Of a DNA stretch of 64,000 nucleotides, positions 53,422 to 61,194 are shown piece after piece; the first letter of the stretch is position 1; the number at the start of each line of letters is the position of its first letter. This DNA is from Nevskia sp. Lineage in GTDB: Bacteria; Pseudomonadota; Gammaproteobacteria; Nevskiales; Nevskiaceae. Both the position numbers and the translations under genes were made by a program. The notes beneath the pieces are model-generated. The model had not been told where the DNA came from. It did not search any database and saw nothing but the letters and a program-made list of their open reading frames with translations. Where the stretch lies: positions 1 to 64,000 of the forward strand of contig NZ_JAKFUM010000001.1 of the NCBI RefSeq assembly GCF_021732705.1, in the 5' to 3' direction.

Positions 53422-53784
53422 TCAGGGACGCCAGACCTGCTCCGACTGCGGGTCGTAGACGGCGAGCCCGAGCGCCAACGCAGTGTCGCGGATGAACGGC
53501 ACGGCGGTCGCGACCTTGGCCGGCACCACGGTCAGGATCGCCACGTCGTGCATCAGGTTGTCGAGCAGCGGGCCGTCGGCCCAGATGCTGTTCTCGAGCT
53601 GGTCTTCGCGCAGCGTGCTGATGCACGGATGGCGCGTGGTCAGCTGGTCGACGAGCTTCAGCAGCAGCGGATGCGGCGGCTGGCCATGCTGCTCGAATGC
53701 TTCGGAGCGGGCGTCGAAATCGCCCCAGACATCGGCATCGTCGGCCGGTACCGGCAGCACACTGATCATCAGCAGATGGCTCAT
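53422..53784 (-). CDS. Conserved-looking hypothetical protein downstream of cysH
   Basis: 120 residues from ATG 53784, 31 bp after the cysH stop on the same strand. It has no signal peptide or membrane helix. Visible features are an acidic start (PADDADVWGDFDARSEAF), a single Cys in TTRHPCISTLRED, and FIRDTALALGLAVYDPQSEQ near the end. Composition and codon use match its neighbours. I do not recognise a family. The position suggests co-transcription with cysH. Confidence 0.6.
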   Translation of the reverse strand: MSHLLMISVLPVPADDADVWGDFDARSEAFEQHGQPPHPLLLKLVDQLTTRHPCISTLREDQLENSIWADGPLLDNLMHDVAILTVVPAKVATAVPFIRDTALALGLAVYDPQSEQVWRP

Positions 53785-53815
53785 CGTGCGTGTCGCCGGC
53801 GGCCGTCGGGAGAGC

Positions 53816-54559
53816 TCAGAGATGCAGGCCGCATTCGGTCTTCGGCTTGCCCAGCCAGCGCCCGCTGCGGCCTTCACCGGCGACCGTGCAGTGGGTGCAG
53901 CCGATCGACGAATAGCCGCGCGCCACCATCGGGTGGAACGGCAGCTGGTGCTCGGCGATGTAGGCATCGCGCTCGGCGCGGGTGACGTCGATCATCGGAT
54001 TGAACTTCAGCACGCCGCGGCGCAGCTCGAACACCGGCAGGCCGGCGCGGTGGTCGGTCTGCCAGTGCATCAGGCTTGACATCCACACCTTGTAGTTCGG
54101 CTTGATCGCCTCAAGCGGCTCGACCTTGTTGATCGAGCAGCAGAAATCCGGGTCCTTCTCGTAGGTCTTGTCGTCGATCGTGAACTGGTGCTTCCAGTCC
54201 TCGGCGCGCACGTCCTCGACCGTCAGCTTGAACAGGTCGATCAGGTACTGGCGGTACTGCACCGTTTCCGGGAAGTGGTAGCCGGTGTCGATGAAGTGGA
54301 TGGTCTGGTCCGGCTTGATCGTCGAGACGATGTGCAGGAAGTACGCGGAGGTTGCCGCGAACGACGAGGTCACCAATACCTGCGAAGGTGCGAAATCCTC
54401 GTAAAGCTGCTTGAGACGCGCCTCGAAGTTCAGCGGCAAGTAGCGGGCATTCAAAGCCTCGACGTCGGCTTCGGACGGGCCTGTACCGAGCGGGGCAGTC
54501 ACCGGAGCATCAGGAGCGGCGGTGACAGGTGCTGGCGTCGCGTCATACACGGTATTCAT
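53816..54559 (-). CDS. cysH: Assimilatory adenylyl-sulfate/phosphoadenylyl-sulfate reductase
   Basis: 247 residues. Reduces activated sulfate to sulfite in cysteine biosynthesis. SSFAATSAYFLH is the PP-loop-like nucleotide site, DTGYHFPET follows, and KTECGLHL at the C-terminus carries the catalytic cysteine. Four additional cysteines in DFCCSINKVEPL and SIGCTHCTV are the ligands of a [4Fe-4S] cluster, which marks the APS-reductase branch rather than the cluster-free PAPS reductase of E. coli. An Ala/Pro-rich N-terminal extension of about 30 residues is not conserved. Confidence 0.92.
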   Translation of the reverse strand: MNTVYDATPAPVTAAPDAPVTAPLGTGPSEADVEALNARYLPLNFEARLKQLYEDFAPSQVLVTSSFAATSAYFLHIVSTIKPDQTIHFIDTGYHFPETVQYRQYLIDLFKLTVEDVRAEDWKHQFTIDDKTYEKDPDFCCSINKVEPLEAIKPNYKVWMSSLMHWQTDHRAGLPVFELRRGVLKFNPMIDVTRAERDAYIAEHQLPFHPMVARGYSSIGCTHCTVAGEGRSGRWLGKPKTECGLHL

Positions 54560-54622
54560 CCTTCTTGGGGCTACCCCTTTGACTGGACGCGAATTCTAGG
54601 GACGCCCCACTGGCGCAACAAT

Positions 54623-54640
54623 CGATAGCAGGTCCTATCG
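54623..54640. promoter_or_regulatory. Inverted repeat upstream of cysH
   Basis: CGATAG and CTATCG flank a six-base centre, 64 bp before the cysH start, in an A+T-rich stretch that also has TTGTAATAAC. It could be an operator or a leader hairpin. The spacing does not match OxyR (ATAG-N7-CTAT) exactly. Confidence 0.3.
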
Positions 54641-54756
54641 AGGAATTGTAATAACGATATACCCGAATCTTTGTTGCCAAATGCAACGCTTGCGGAGTGT
54701 TTCAGGATTGTCAGGTGCCGACGCGCGGCTGCCCGCGCGTCGGCACTCGGCGTGCT

Positions 54757-55362
54757 TCAGCGAGAGGCGGTCGCCGACGGCGTTGCCGCCGCGGCCGAGC
54801 CCGGCTTCGCCAGTTCGGTCTTGATCGCATCGACCAGCTTGTCGCTGGTCGGCGTCACGCTGCTCGGGTAGTGCGCGAGGATCTTGCCGTCGCGGCCGAT
54901 CAAATACTTGTTGAAGTTCCATTCCGGCGCCTTCTTGGTGGCCGCCTTCAGGTCCTTGTAGAACGGATTGGCATCGGCCCCATCAACCCGGGTCTTGCTG
55001 AACATCGGGAAGGTCACGCCGTAGTTCGCGGTGCAGAACTTGGCGATGCTTTCGTCGTCCGGCTTTTCCTGGTTGAACTGATCGCTCGGGAAGCCGAGCA
55101 CGACCAGACCCTGATCCTTGTAGGTCTTGTACAGCTTCTCGATGCCTTCGAACTGCGGCGTGTAGCCACAGTGGCTGGCGGTGTTGACCACGAGGATGAC
55201 CTTGCCGCCATAGGTCTTGCACAGGTTCTCGGTGCCGCCGAGCAGACGCTTCTCGTCGTGGTTCAGCGGGCTGGTGGCGCAGTCCAGCGCCGAGGCAGGC
55301 GTCGACAGCGCGGCGCCCAGCAGGGCCGAGGCGAACAGCAGGGTACGAGTGGCGTGGCGCAT
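54757..55362 (-). CDS. Exported glutathione peroxidase-like thiol peroxidase
   Basis: 201 residues from ATG 55362. A signal peptide covers about 1-26 (LLFASALLGAALSTPASA). The catalytic cysteine is in NTASHCGYTPQFEG, Gln in GFPSDQFNQEKP and Trp in EWNFNKYLIG, the GPx triad. FPMFSKTRVDG is a further family block. A second Cys (IAKFCTANYG) is in the position of the resolving cysteine of thioredoxin-type GPx. It should detoxify peroxides in the periplasm. The C-terminal Ala/Ser-rich tail is not conserved. Confidence 0.9.
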   Translation of the reverse strand: MRHATRTLLFASALLGAALSTPASALDCATSPLNHDEKRLLGGTENLCKTYGGKVILVVNTASHCGYTPQFEGIEKLYKTYKDQGLVVLGFPSDQFNQEKPDDESIAKFCTANYGVTFPMFSKTRVDGADANPFYKDLKAATKKAPEWNFNKYLIGRDGKILAHYPSSVTPTSDKLVDAIKTELAKPGSAAAATPSATASR

Positions 55363-55554
55363 GACGAGAGTCTCCAGAGCTTGAACGAATACAATGCCGC
55401 GACGGGTGTGAGGTGGCCGGAATCGGTCCCGACGGCGCGGCGCACGTCCCGGTGGTCCGGGCGGCGAATGCCAACATCCTAGTCGCTCTTTCGCCGTCGC
55501 GGCTATTGCCATCGCGCGGATCGACGCCCTTTTCCTGAATCTCCACGAGTCCGC

Positions 55555-56199
55555 ATGTCCGATTCCCTGTCGCAGCTCATTGTTCCCGCGCCGATCTGGC
55601 GTCGTTTCGCGGCATCGATCTACGACGGCCTGCTGCTGCTGGGCCTGTGGATGGTGACGCTGCTGCTGAGCCTGCCTCTGAACCGTCTGCTGGCACAGCC
55701 GCCGGGCGGGCCGCTGTCGCGGGCGCTGCTGTTCGTCGTCGGCCTCGGCTTCTTTGCCTGGTTCTGGACGCGTGGCGGGCAGACGCTGGGCATGCGGGCG
55801 TGGCGGCTGCAGGTGCGGCGTGAGCTGGGCGGTTCGTTGCGCCTGCCGATTGCCGCCGTGCGCTACACCGCGATGCTGATCTTCTGGGGCCTGGTGCTGA
55901 CCCCGATTGCCGCGCGCCTGATCGGCCGGTCGGCATCGTTGTCCGAGCGCCTGCCGCATGCCGGCGCTGCGGCGACCGTCGCCGGCATCGTCGTGGTGCT
56001 GTCATTGATCGCGGCCCGGCTCGACGGCCGTCGACGACTGCCGCATGACTGGATCGCCGGCAGCGAAGTGGTGCATCTGCCGATGAATCCGTTTCCGGCG
56101 GAAAAGCCGGTTCGCGTGGCCAATCGCGAGCGCGTTTCCGATCAACCTGGCGATGCGCCCGAACCGGAATCACGGCGCCGCGGCAAGCGCCGGAAGTGA
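55555..56199 (+). CDS. RDD family membrane protein
   Basis: 214 residues. Three to four membrane helices lie between about 18 and 160. The family name motif region is RRFAASIYDGLLLLGLWMVT (here R..YD), with FFAWFWTRGGQTLGMRAWRL as the second hallmark. The C-terminal ~50 residues are polar and basic. RDD proteins commonly sit beside lptFG and pepA in related genomes, as here. Function unknown. Confidence 0.85.
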   Translation: MSDSLSQLIVPAPIWRRFAASIYDGLLLLGLWMVTLLLSLPLNRLLAQPPGGPLSRALLFVVGLGFFAWFWTRGGQTLGMRAWRLQVRRELGGSLRLPIAAVRYTAMLIFWGLVLTPIAARLIGRSASLSERLPHAGAAATVAGIVVVLSLIAARLDGRRRLPHDWIAGSEVVHLPMNPFPAEKPVRVANRERVSDQPGDAPEPESRRRGKRRK

Positions 56200-56252
56200 T
56201 CGTGGCGCCCGGCACGTCGTGCCGACGGTGCCTTGTTTCGGCCATCGCCAAT

Positions 56253-56279
56253 AAAAAACGCCGCTTCAGGCGAGCGGCG
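56253..56279 (-). terminator. Intrinsic terminator of candidate sRNA B
   Basis: On the minus strand the stem CGCCGC/GCGGCG (56279-56259) is followed by six T (56258-56253). The T tract is on the minus-strand side only, so it does not serve the convergent RDD gene. Confidence 0.85.
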
Positions 56280-56360
56280 CAATGATGGTTGGAGTCGGTG
56301 CCGGAGGGATGTTCCGGTCGTTCTGCACGAGGCTACCCAGGGGATAGGTTGGCTTCGTGA
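56253..56360 (-). ncRNA. Candidate small RNA B with C-rich hairpin loops
   Basis: An independent minus-strand transcription unit of about 106 nt. TTGACC and TATAAC lie just upstream and an intrinsic terminator ends it. The 5' hairpin (56326-56359) pairs CACGA with TCGTG and exposes TATCCCCT. A second hairpin (56301-56317) pairs CCGGA with TCCGG around the loop ACATCCC. A single-stranded stretch then leads to the terminator. No protein frame is plausible. Exposed C-runs can pair with Shine-Dalgarno sequences, as in the Xanthomonas sRNA sX13, which this resembles in design. Homology is not demonstrated. Confidence 0.65.
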
Positions 56361-56364
56361 CAGC

Positions 56365-56394
56365 GTTATAGATTTCGCCGATTGCTCAGGTCAA
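56365..56394 (-). promoter_or_regulatory. Sigma70 promoter of candidate sRNA B
   Basis: TTGACC at 56394-56389 and TATAAC at 56370-56365 are 18 bp apart (17 bp if CTATAA is taken). Each matches the consensus in five of six positions. The expected start is near 56358-56361. Confidence 0.7.
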
Positions 56395-56483
56395 GAGCGC
56401 CGTGGCCGTTCGCGGCCGGCTGCGTTGGCTCGTGGCCGGCGAGGGCAGGTTGTGATCGAACGCGCGATCAAAGCGTTTCGGTC

Positions 56484-56510
56484 AAAAAAAATGCCGCCTG
56501 AGCAGGCGGC
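56484..56510 (-). terminator. Intrinsic terminator of candidate sRNA A
   Basis: On the minus strand GCCGCCTG/CAGGCGGC (56510-56493) is followed by an A and eight T (to 56484). It could also stop read-through from lptG. Confidence 0.9.
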
Positions 56511-56608
56511 AAGGAATACATCATCGGAGACACACGCCGGATTCGGGGGAAATCCGGCCAATCAGTACGGCGCCGCGATTGAAAGCTTGGGGATGTGCGT
56601 CGCGTCGT
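56484..56608 (-). ncRNA. Candidate small RNA A with C-rich hairpin loops
   Basis: A second minus-strand unit of about 125 nt immediately upstream of candidate B. A near-consensus promoter (TTGACG-17-TATAAA) predicts a start near 56608. The 5' part (56577-56607) pairs CGCGA with TCGCG and exposes ACATCCCCAAG. A perfect eight-pair hairpin (56536-56558, GCCGGATT/AATCCGGC) has the loop TCCCCCG. A strong terminator ends it. The order of elements and the CATCCC motif are shared with candidate B, suggesting duplication. No protein frame fits. Confidence 0.7.
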
Positions 56609-56643
56609 GTGATCTTTATAAAGATCGTGTGATTATCCGTCAA
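56605..56643 (-). promoter_or_regulatory. Sigma70 promoter of candidate sRNA A with palindrome and direct repeats
   Basis: TTGACG (56643-56638) and TATAAA (56620-56615) are separated by exactly 17 bp. The -10 box lies inside a perfect 16-bp palindrome GATCTTTATAAAGATC (56611-56626). The 9-mer TCGTGTGAT occurs at 56605-56613 and again at 56625-56633, exactly 20 bp apart (two helical turns), a layout used by tandem-binding regulators. Confidence 0.7.
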
Positions 56644-56785
56644 GCGAGTCGCGAAACCGGGACGACGAACGGTACAGTCGTTCATCGAAACGCGCACTGC
56701 CGCAGCAGGTTCGTCCGCGGTCTCGGCAGCGACGAAACAATGTGTATCTGACCCCGATTGTTGCCTCGGGCGAAGGGGAGATTGA

Positions 56786-57844
56786 TCAGCGCGAGGCGCG
56801 CAGACGCCAGACCGCGATGATTGCCAGCGTCGCGGTGGGCAGACCGGCCGCGAGCGGTGCCGGCCACTGGTACAGGTCGCCGACGCTGACCGAGACCTTG
56901 TTCAGCACGTAGAACACGATGCCGACCATGACGCCGGCGAGCAGCCGCTGGCCGGCGCCGGCATCGCGCATCGTGCCGATCACGAACGGCACGGCGAACA
57001 GCATCATCACCATGATCGTCAGCGGCTCGACCAGCTTGCGCCACAGCCAGATCCGGTACTTGGTGGCGTCGAGCTTGTTGTCGTCGAGATAGCGCACGAG
57101 GTTGTACAGGCCGCGCACCGACAACACGTCGCCTTCGAGGATGAACAGCTTCAGCACGTTCGGCGTGATCGAACCGGTGATCTCGATCTGGTCCAGCGCG
57201 ACGACCTTGGTGCCTTCGTCATGGAATTCGGTGCGCTTGATGCCGGTCATCAGCCAGTGGTCGCCGACATAGCGGGCATCCTCGACCGTCGATACCTGCA
57301 CCAGCCGCCCATCCGGCCCGGTGCGGAACACGGTGACATCCTTCGCGTGGTCTTCGGCGATCAGCTGGCGGATGCGCAGCACATTGTCGGCATCGCGCAG
57401 CCACAGCGAGCGGTCCAGCGCATTGCGCACGCCGCGGGCATCGTCGCGCAGCGCGTTGGCCAGCCGTTCGCCGCTCGGCCCGAGCCAGTCGCCGAGGACG
57501 TAGCCGAAGCCGCCGAGCAGCGCGCCAGCCACCAGCGTCGCGCCGCCGATCCGCAGCATCGACACGCCGGACGCGCGCATCGCCGTCAGTTCGCTGCTGC
57601 GCGCCAGCGCGCCGATGCCGAGCAGCGCGCCGAGCAGCGCCACGATCGGCATCAGGATGTACAGGCTCGACGGCACCATCAGCAGGCTGTACTCAAGCAC
57701 CTGCAGCACGCCGTACTGACCCTTGCCGGTCTCGCCGATGTCGGAGATGAACACGACCAGCGTGTAGATCGTCACCAGCGCCAGCGCCACCAGCCCGGTC
57801 AGCGCCAGCACCGTGCCGATGATGTAGCGATCGAGCCGGTTCAT
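56786..57844 (-). CDS. lptG: LPS export ABC transporter permease LptG
   Basis: 352 residues from ATG 57844. Three N-terminal and three C-terminal membrane helices flank a periplasmic beta-jellyroll of about 180 residues. MNRLDRYIIGTVLALTGLVA, then ALARSSELTAMRASGVSMLR (coupling helix contacting LptB), are LptG-like. TLYxxIG-like DIGETGKGQY near the start and FVIGTMRDAGAGQRLLAGV near the C-terminus agree. It overlaps lptF by ATGA and extracts LPS from the inner membrane with LptB and LptF. Confidence 0.9.
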   Translation of the reverse strand: MNRLDRYIIGTVLALTGLVALALVTIYTLVVFISDIGETGKGQYGVLQVLEYSLLMVPSSLYILMPIVALLGALLGIGALARSSELTAMRASGVSMLRIGGATLVAGALLGGFGYVLGDWLGPSGERLANALRDDARGVRNALDRSLWLRDADNVLRIRQLIAEDHAKDVTVFRTGPDGRLVQVSTVEDARYVGDHWLMTGIKRTEFHDEGTKVVALDQIEITGSITPNVLKLFILEGDVLSVRGLYNLVRYLDDNKLDATKYRIWLWRKLVEPLTIMVMMLFAVPFVIGTMRDAGAGQRLLAGVMVGIVFYVLNKVSVSVGDLYQWPAPLAAGLPTATLAIIAVWRLRASR

Positions 57845-58914
57845 GCCACGCCCTGCTGGCGACGGCGGATCATCCACAGCGCCGCCGCGAGCACCAGCGC
57901 ATGCGCCCACCACAGGCCGACGCCAGCCGGAATCTGGCCCTTGCCGATCCAGGCCTGACCGACGCCGAGCAGGTTGGCGTAGACCAGATAGACCAGGATC
58001 CCGAACACGATCTTGCTGTAGCGGCCCTGTCGCGGCTTCAGGTGCGACAGCGGCACCGCCAGCAGCGCCAGGATCAGCACCGACACCGGGGCGGCGATGC
58101 GGAAGTGCAGCTCGGCCTGATCCTGACGGTCGGCGCTGCCCCAGAGATTCGATGTCGGTGTCAGCTTGCGCTGGTTGTTGACGTAGCTGAACGGCGGCGG
58201 GGACACCCGCAGGCTCAGGCTGCGGAACTGCACCTGATCGTAGTTCGACGTGCCCGGCGTGCCGAAGTAGCGATAGCCCTGATCGAGCGTGATCACGCGC
58301 TCGCCGGTCGCCGGATCGATCACCTGCGTGCCGTGGTCGGAGACGACGACACTGGCGCCGGTCGATTCCTCGATCTGCGCGAACACGCGGCCGAGCTGGC
58401 TGCCGTCAGCGCTGATCGAGTCGGTGTAGAACACCGCCCGACCGCCGGACACGGTCTTGAACTGGCCGGCCTCGAACGGCGTGAACTGGATCAGGCGCTT
58501 CGCGTCCTTGACCAGAAAATCGGCCTGCCTGCCGGCCCACGGGCCGATCGAGAAGCTCAGCGCCGCGGTCAGCGCGGTCAGCGCCACGGCCAGCCCGAGA
58601 AACGGCCGATACAGCCGGCCCAGGCCGGAGCCGCCGGCGGTCATAGCGGCGATCTCGTTGTCGCTGTAGAGCCGTCCCAGCGACAGCATGATGCCGAGCA
58701 GCAGCGACACCGGGATCAGGATCACCAGATAGCGCAGGCTCGACAGCAGCGCGACGTTCAGCAGCAGCTCGCGCGGCAGCTCGCCCTTGGCGGCAACCCC
58801 GAGCACGCTCGCGAAACGGGTCGCGATCATGATCGAAAGCAGGATGAAAGTGACCGCGGCCCACGACGCCAGCACCTCGCGCAGCAGGTAGCGATCCAGG
58901 ATCTGTCGATTCAC
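57841..58914 (-). CDS. lptF: LPS export ABC transporter permease LptF
   Basis: 357 residues. ILDRYLLREVLASWAAVTFI is the conserved LptF start. The coupling segment GRLYSDNEIAAMTAGGSGLG and the C-terminal VPLSHLKPRQGRYSKIVFGI identify LptF as distinct from LptG. The periplasmic domain lies at about 125-270. It is first in the lptF-lptG pair and divergent from pepA, the usual arrangement in Gammaproteobacteria. Confidence 0.92.
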   Translation of the reverse strand: MNRQILDRYLLREVLASWAAVTFILLSIMIATRFASVLGVAAKGELPRELLLNVALLSSLRYLVILIPVSLLLGIMLSLGRLYSDNEIAAMTAGGSGLGRLYRPFLGLAVALTALTAALSFSIGPWAGRQADFLVKDAKRLIQFTPFEAGQFKTVSGGRAVFYTDSISADGSQLGRVFAQIEESTGASVVVSDHGTQVIDPATGERVITLDQGYRYFGTPGTSNYDQVQFRSLSLRVSPPPFSYVNNQRKLTPTSNLWGSADRQDQAELHFRIAAPVSVLILALLAVPLSHLKPRQGRYSKIVFGILVYLVYANLLGVGQAWIGKGQIPAGVGLWWAHALVLAAALWMIRRRQQGVA

Positions 58915-59337
58915 GGGCAGGGAGTGAGGTGGGTATTCCGGTTAATCGCCCGGCAGGTTCGGCCATCCGGCAGCCCCGCGCGTTGCAGGCCGTCAGTGTG
59001 AAGGATTCTGGCGAGCGCTTGCATTCGACGTTGACGGCACTGGCCACCGGCATTGGATGAAGGACGTCGTCCCTGGCCGCGGTGGGCCTGACTAGTTGTC
59101 AAGGAACTGAGTCACATTCGATCACAGGCTAAAATGCTGGAAAGCTTTCAAGAATTCATTAGAATTCAGTGCTAGCAAGGCGTTTCGGCAAAAGCAGCGT
59201 ATAAATCGAACTTGTCGGGCTTGAACCCAGTGCCATCTGCACGGGATAACCGATAAAAGCTACCGGCGCACACCCGAATTTCCAGCCGTGAATCATGGCT
59301 TGCACCAGAATCGATCATCAAAGACCTTAAAACCGAC
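58915..59337. other. Divergent intergenic region between lptF and pepA
   Basis: 423 bp. The left two thirds are G+C-rich without features. From about 59095 the sequence turns A+T-rich, with TAAAAT at 59131-59136 and GAATTC repeats near 59153-59168, probably the pepA promoter. No gene or terminator was recognised. Confidence 0.5.
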
Positions 59338-60852
59338 ATGGAATATTTCGTAAAAAGCGGCAACCCGGAAAAGCAGCGTGTTGCCTGCGTCGTCGTCGGT
59401 GTTTTCGACCGCAGAAATCCTACCGAGGCGGCTGAAACCATCGACAAGGCCAGCGACGGCCTGGTCGGTAGCATCATGCGGCGCGGCGACATGGACGGCA
59501 AGCTCGGCCGATCGCTGATCCTGCACAACGTTCCGGGCGTGTTCTGCGACCGCGTGCTGCTGATGGGGCTGGGCAAGGAACGCGATTTCGATGAAGCGGC
59601 TTTCCGCAAGGTCAATGCCGCGGCCGCGCGCGCGCTGCGCAATACCGGCGCCATCGACGCCGTCAGCTATCTGTCGCATCTGCCGGTCAAGGGCCGCGAT
59701 TTCCAGTGGAACGTGCTGCAGGCGGCCCTGGCGACCGAAGCCGAGTTCTACCGCTTCGACGAGATGAAGGGCGAGAAGTCGCGCGAGGAAATCGTGCCGC
59801 CGAAGCTGGAGCGGCTGACCTTCGACGTGCCGCGCCGCAGCGACCTGCCGGCCGGCGAGAAGGGCCTGCAGGAAGCGCAGGCGATCGCCAAGGGCGTGGC
59901 GCTGACCAAGCGTCTGGCCAACCTGCCGGGCAACATCTGCACGCCGACGTTCCTCGCCCAGTCGGCGATCGATCTCGGCAAGAAGTACGGTTTCACCACG
60001 AAGATTCTCGAAGAATCGGACATGGAAACGCTCGGCATGGGCGCGCTGCTGTCGGTGTCGAAGGGCAGCCGCCAGCCGGCCAAGCTGATCGTCATGGAAT
60101 ACCTGCGCGGCACGCCGGGCGAGGCGCCGATCGCTCTGGTCGGCAAGGGCCTGACCTTCGACGCCGGCGGCATCTCGATCAAGCCGGCCGCGAAGATGGA
60201 CGAGATGAAGTTCGACATGTGCGGCGGCGCCAGCGTCATCGGCGCGTTCACCGCGATGGCCGAGCTGCAGTTGCCGATCAATGTCGTCGGCGTCATCGCC
60301 GCCAGCGAGAACCTCCCGGATGGCGCGGCCAGCAAGCCGGGCGACATCGTCACCAGCATGGCCGGCATCACCATCGAGGTGCTGAACACCGATGCCGAAG
60401 GCCGGCTGATCCTGTGCGACGCGCTGACCTACACCGAGCGCACCTACGAGCCGCGCCTGTGCATCGACATGGCGACCCTGACCGGCGCCTGCGTCGTCGC
60501 GCTCGGCTCGCATGCCTCGGGGCTGTTCTCGAACCAGTCCGGGCTGGCGCGGCAGCTGCTGGCGGCCGGCGAGCACATCGGCGATCGGGCGTGGGAACTG
60601 CCGATGTGGAACGAGTACGACGGCCAGATCAAGAGCGAATTCGCGGATATCGCGAACATCGCGACGGTTGGCGCGGGCGAGGCCGGGGCGATCATCGGCG
60701 CGATCTTCCTGCACCGGTTCACCAAGAAGATGAAGTGGGCGCATCTCGACATCGCCGGCACCGCCTGGCACGGCAAGACCGCCACCGGACGTCCGGTGCC
60801 GCTGCTGACGCAGTTCCTGATCAATCAGGTGGCCAAGCGCGGCGACGACTGA
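59338..60852 (+). CDS. pepA: Leucyl aminopeptidase (cytosol aminopeptidase, M17)
   Basis: 504 residues. Metal and catalytic residues are in VGKGLTFDAGGISIKP (Lys, Asp), MCGGASVIG, PGDIVTSMAGITIEVLNTDA followed by EGRLILCDAL (NTDAEGRL signature), and the C-terminal WAHLDIAGTAWHG. It removes N-terminal residues from peptides in the cytoplasm. PepA also binds DNA in Xer recombination at plasmid sites in E. coli. ATG 59338 has no clear Shine-Dalgarno sequence. Divergent from lptFG. Confidence 0.95.
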   Translation: MEYFVKSGNPEKQRVACVVVGVFDRRNPTEAAETIDKASDGLVGSIMRRGDMDGKLGRSLILHNVPGVFCDRVLLMGLGKERDFDEAAFRKVNAAAARALRNTGAIDAVSYLSHLPVKGRDFQWNVLQAALATEAEFYRFDEMKGEKSREEIVPPKLERLTFDVPRRSDLPAGEKGLQEAQAIAKGVALTKRLANLPGNICTPTFLAQSAIDLGKKYGFTTKILEESDMETLGMGALLSVSKGSRQPAKLIVMEYLRGTPGEAPIALVGKGLTFDAGGISIKPAAKMDEMKFDMCGGASVIGAFTAMAELQLPINVVGVIAASENLPDGAASKPGDIVTSMAGITIEVLNTDAEGRLILCDALTYTERTYEPRLCIDMATLTGACVVALGSHASGLFSNQSGLARQLLAAGEHIGDRAWELPMWNEYDGQIKSEFADIANIATVGAGEAGAIIGAIFLHRFTKKMKWAHLDIAGTAWHGKTATGRPVPLLTQFLINQVAKRGDD

Positions 60853-61194
60853 TCGCCGCGGTCTGCGGCCCCCTTCGCCGTCTGCGGCCACGCGCCGCCA
60901 TTCGCCGCCCGTCGATGCACTCGCCGGGCGGCGAATCGTTTCCGGCGTTGCCACGCTGACGGCGCGCTGCGCCTCCCATTCCCGTCGCGACGGGCAGAGC
61001 GATGGATGTCCGACTGCGATCGTCAACGACGCTCGACAGGCGGCGGCGCCCGGGCTGTCAATCGGCTTTGTCAAACCAGTGGCCGGAACAGCTACGACAG
61101 GGCAATATTCCGCCATTCGCACGCATGGGTTGTCACTTTGCCGGTGACAACGTGCCGCTGCGGACCATTTTCCTGACTCCCGCTTCGTGATCCG
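60853..61194. other. Intergenic region upstream of the GlxA-type gene
   Basis: 342 bp, G+C-rich at first and moderately A+T-rich near 61095-61160. The only clear structure is the inverted repeat at 61129-61151. No gene was recognised. Confidence 0.5.
61129..61151. promoter_or_regulatory. Perfect 8-7-8 inverted repeat, possible operator
   Basis: GTTGTCAC and GTGACAAC flank seven bases, 44-66 bp upstream of the start of the GlxA-type regulator gene. No T tract follows, so it is more likely an operator than a terminator. Autoregulation of the adjacent AraC-type gene is one possibility. Confidence 0.4.

Noticed and set aside
54757-55959. Extended reading of the glutathione peroxidase to 400 residues
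   Set aside because: The added region overlaps the RDD gene on the other strand and lacks similarity. ATG 55362 opens directly into a standard signal peptide.
56253-56279. Hairpin considered as terminator for the RDD-family gene on the plus strand
   Set aside because: The run of T is on the minus-strand side of the stem only, so it terminates minus-strand transcription.
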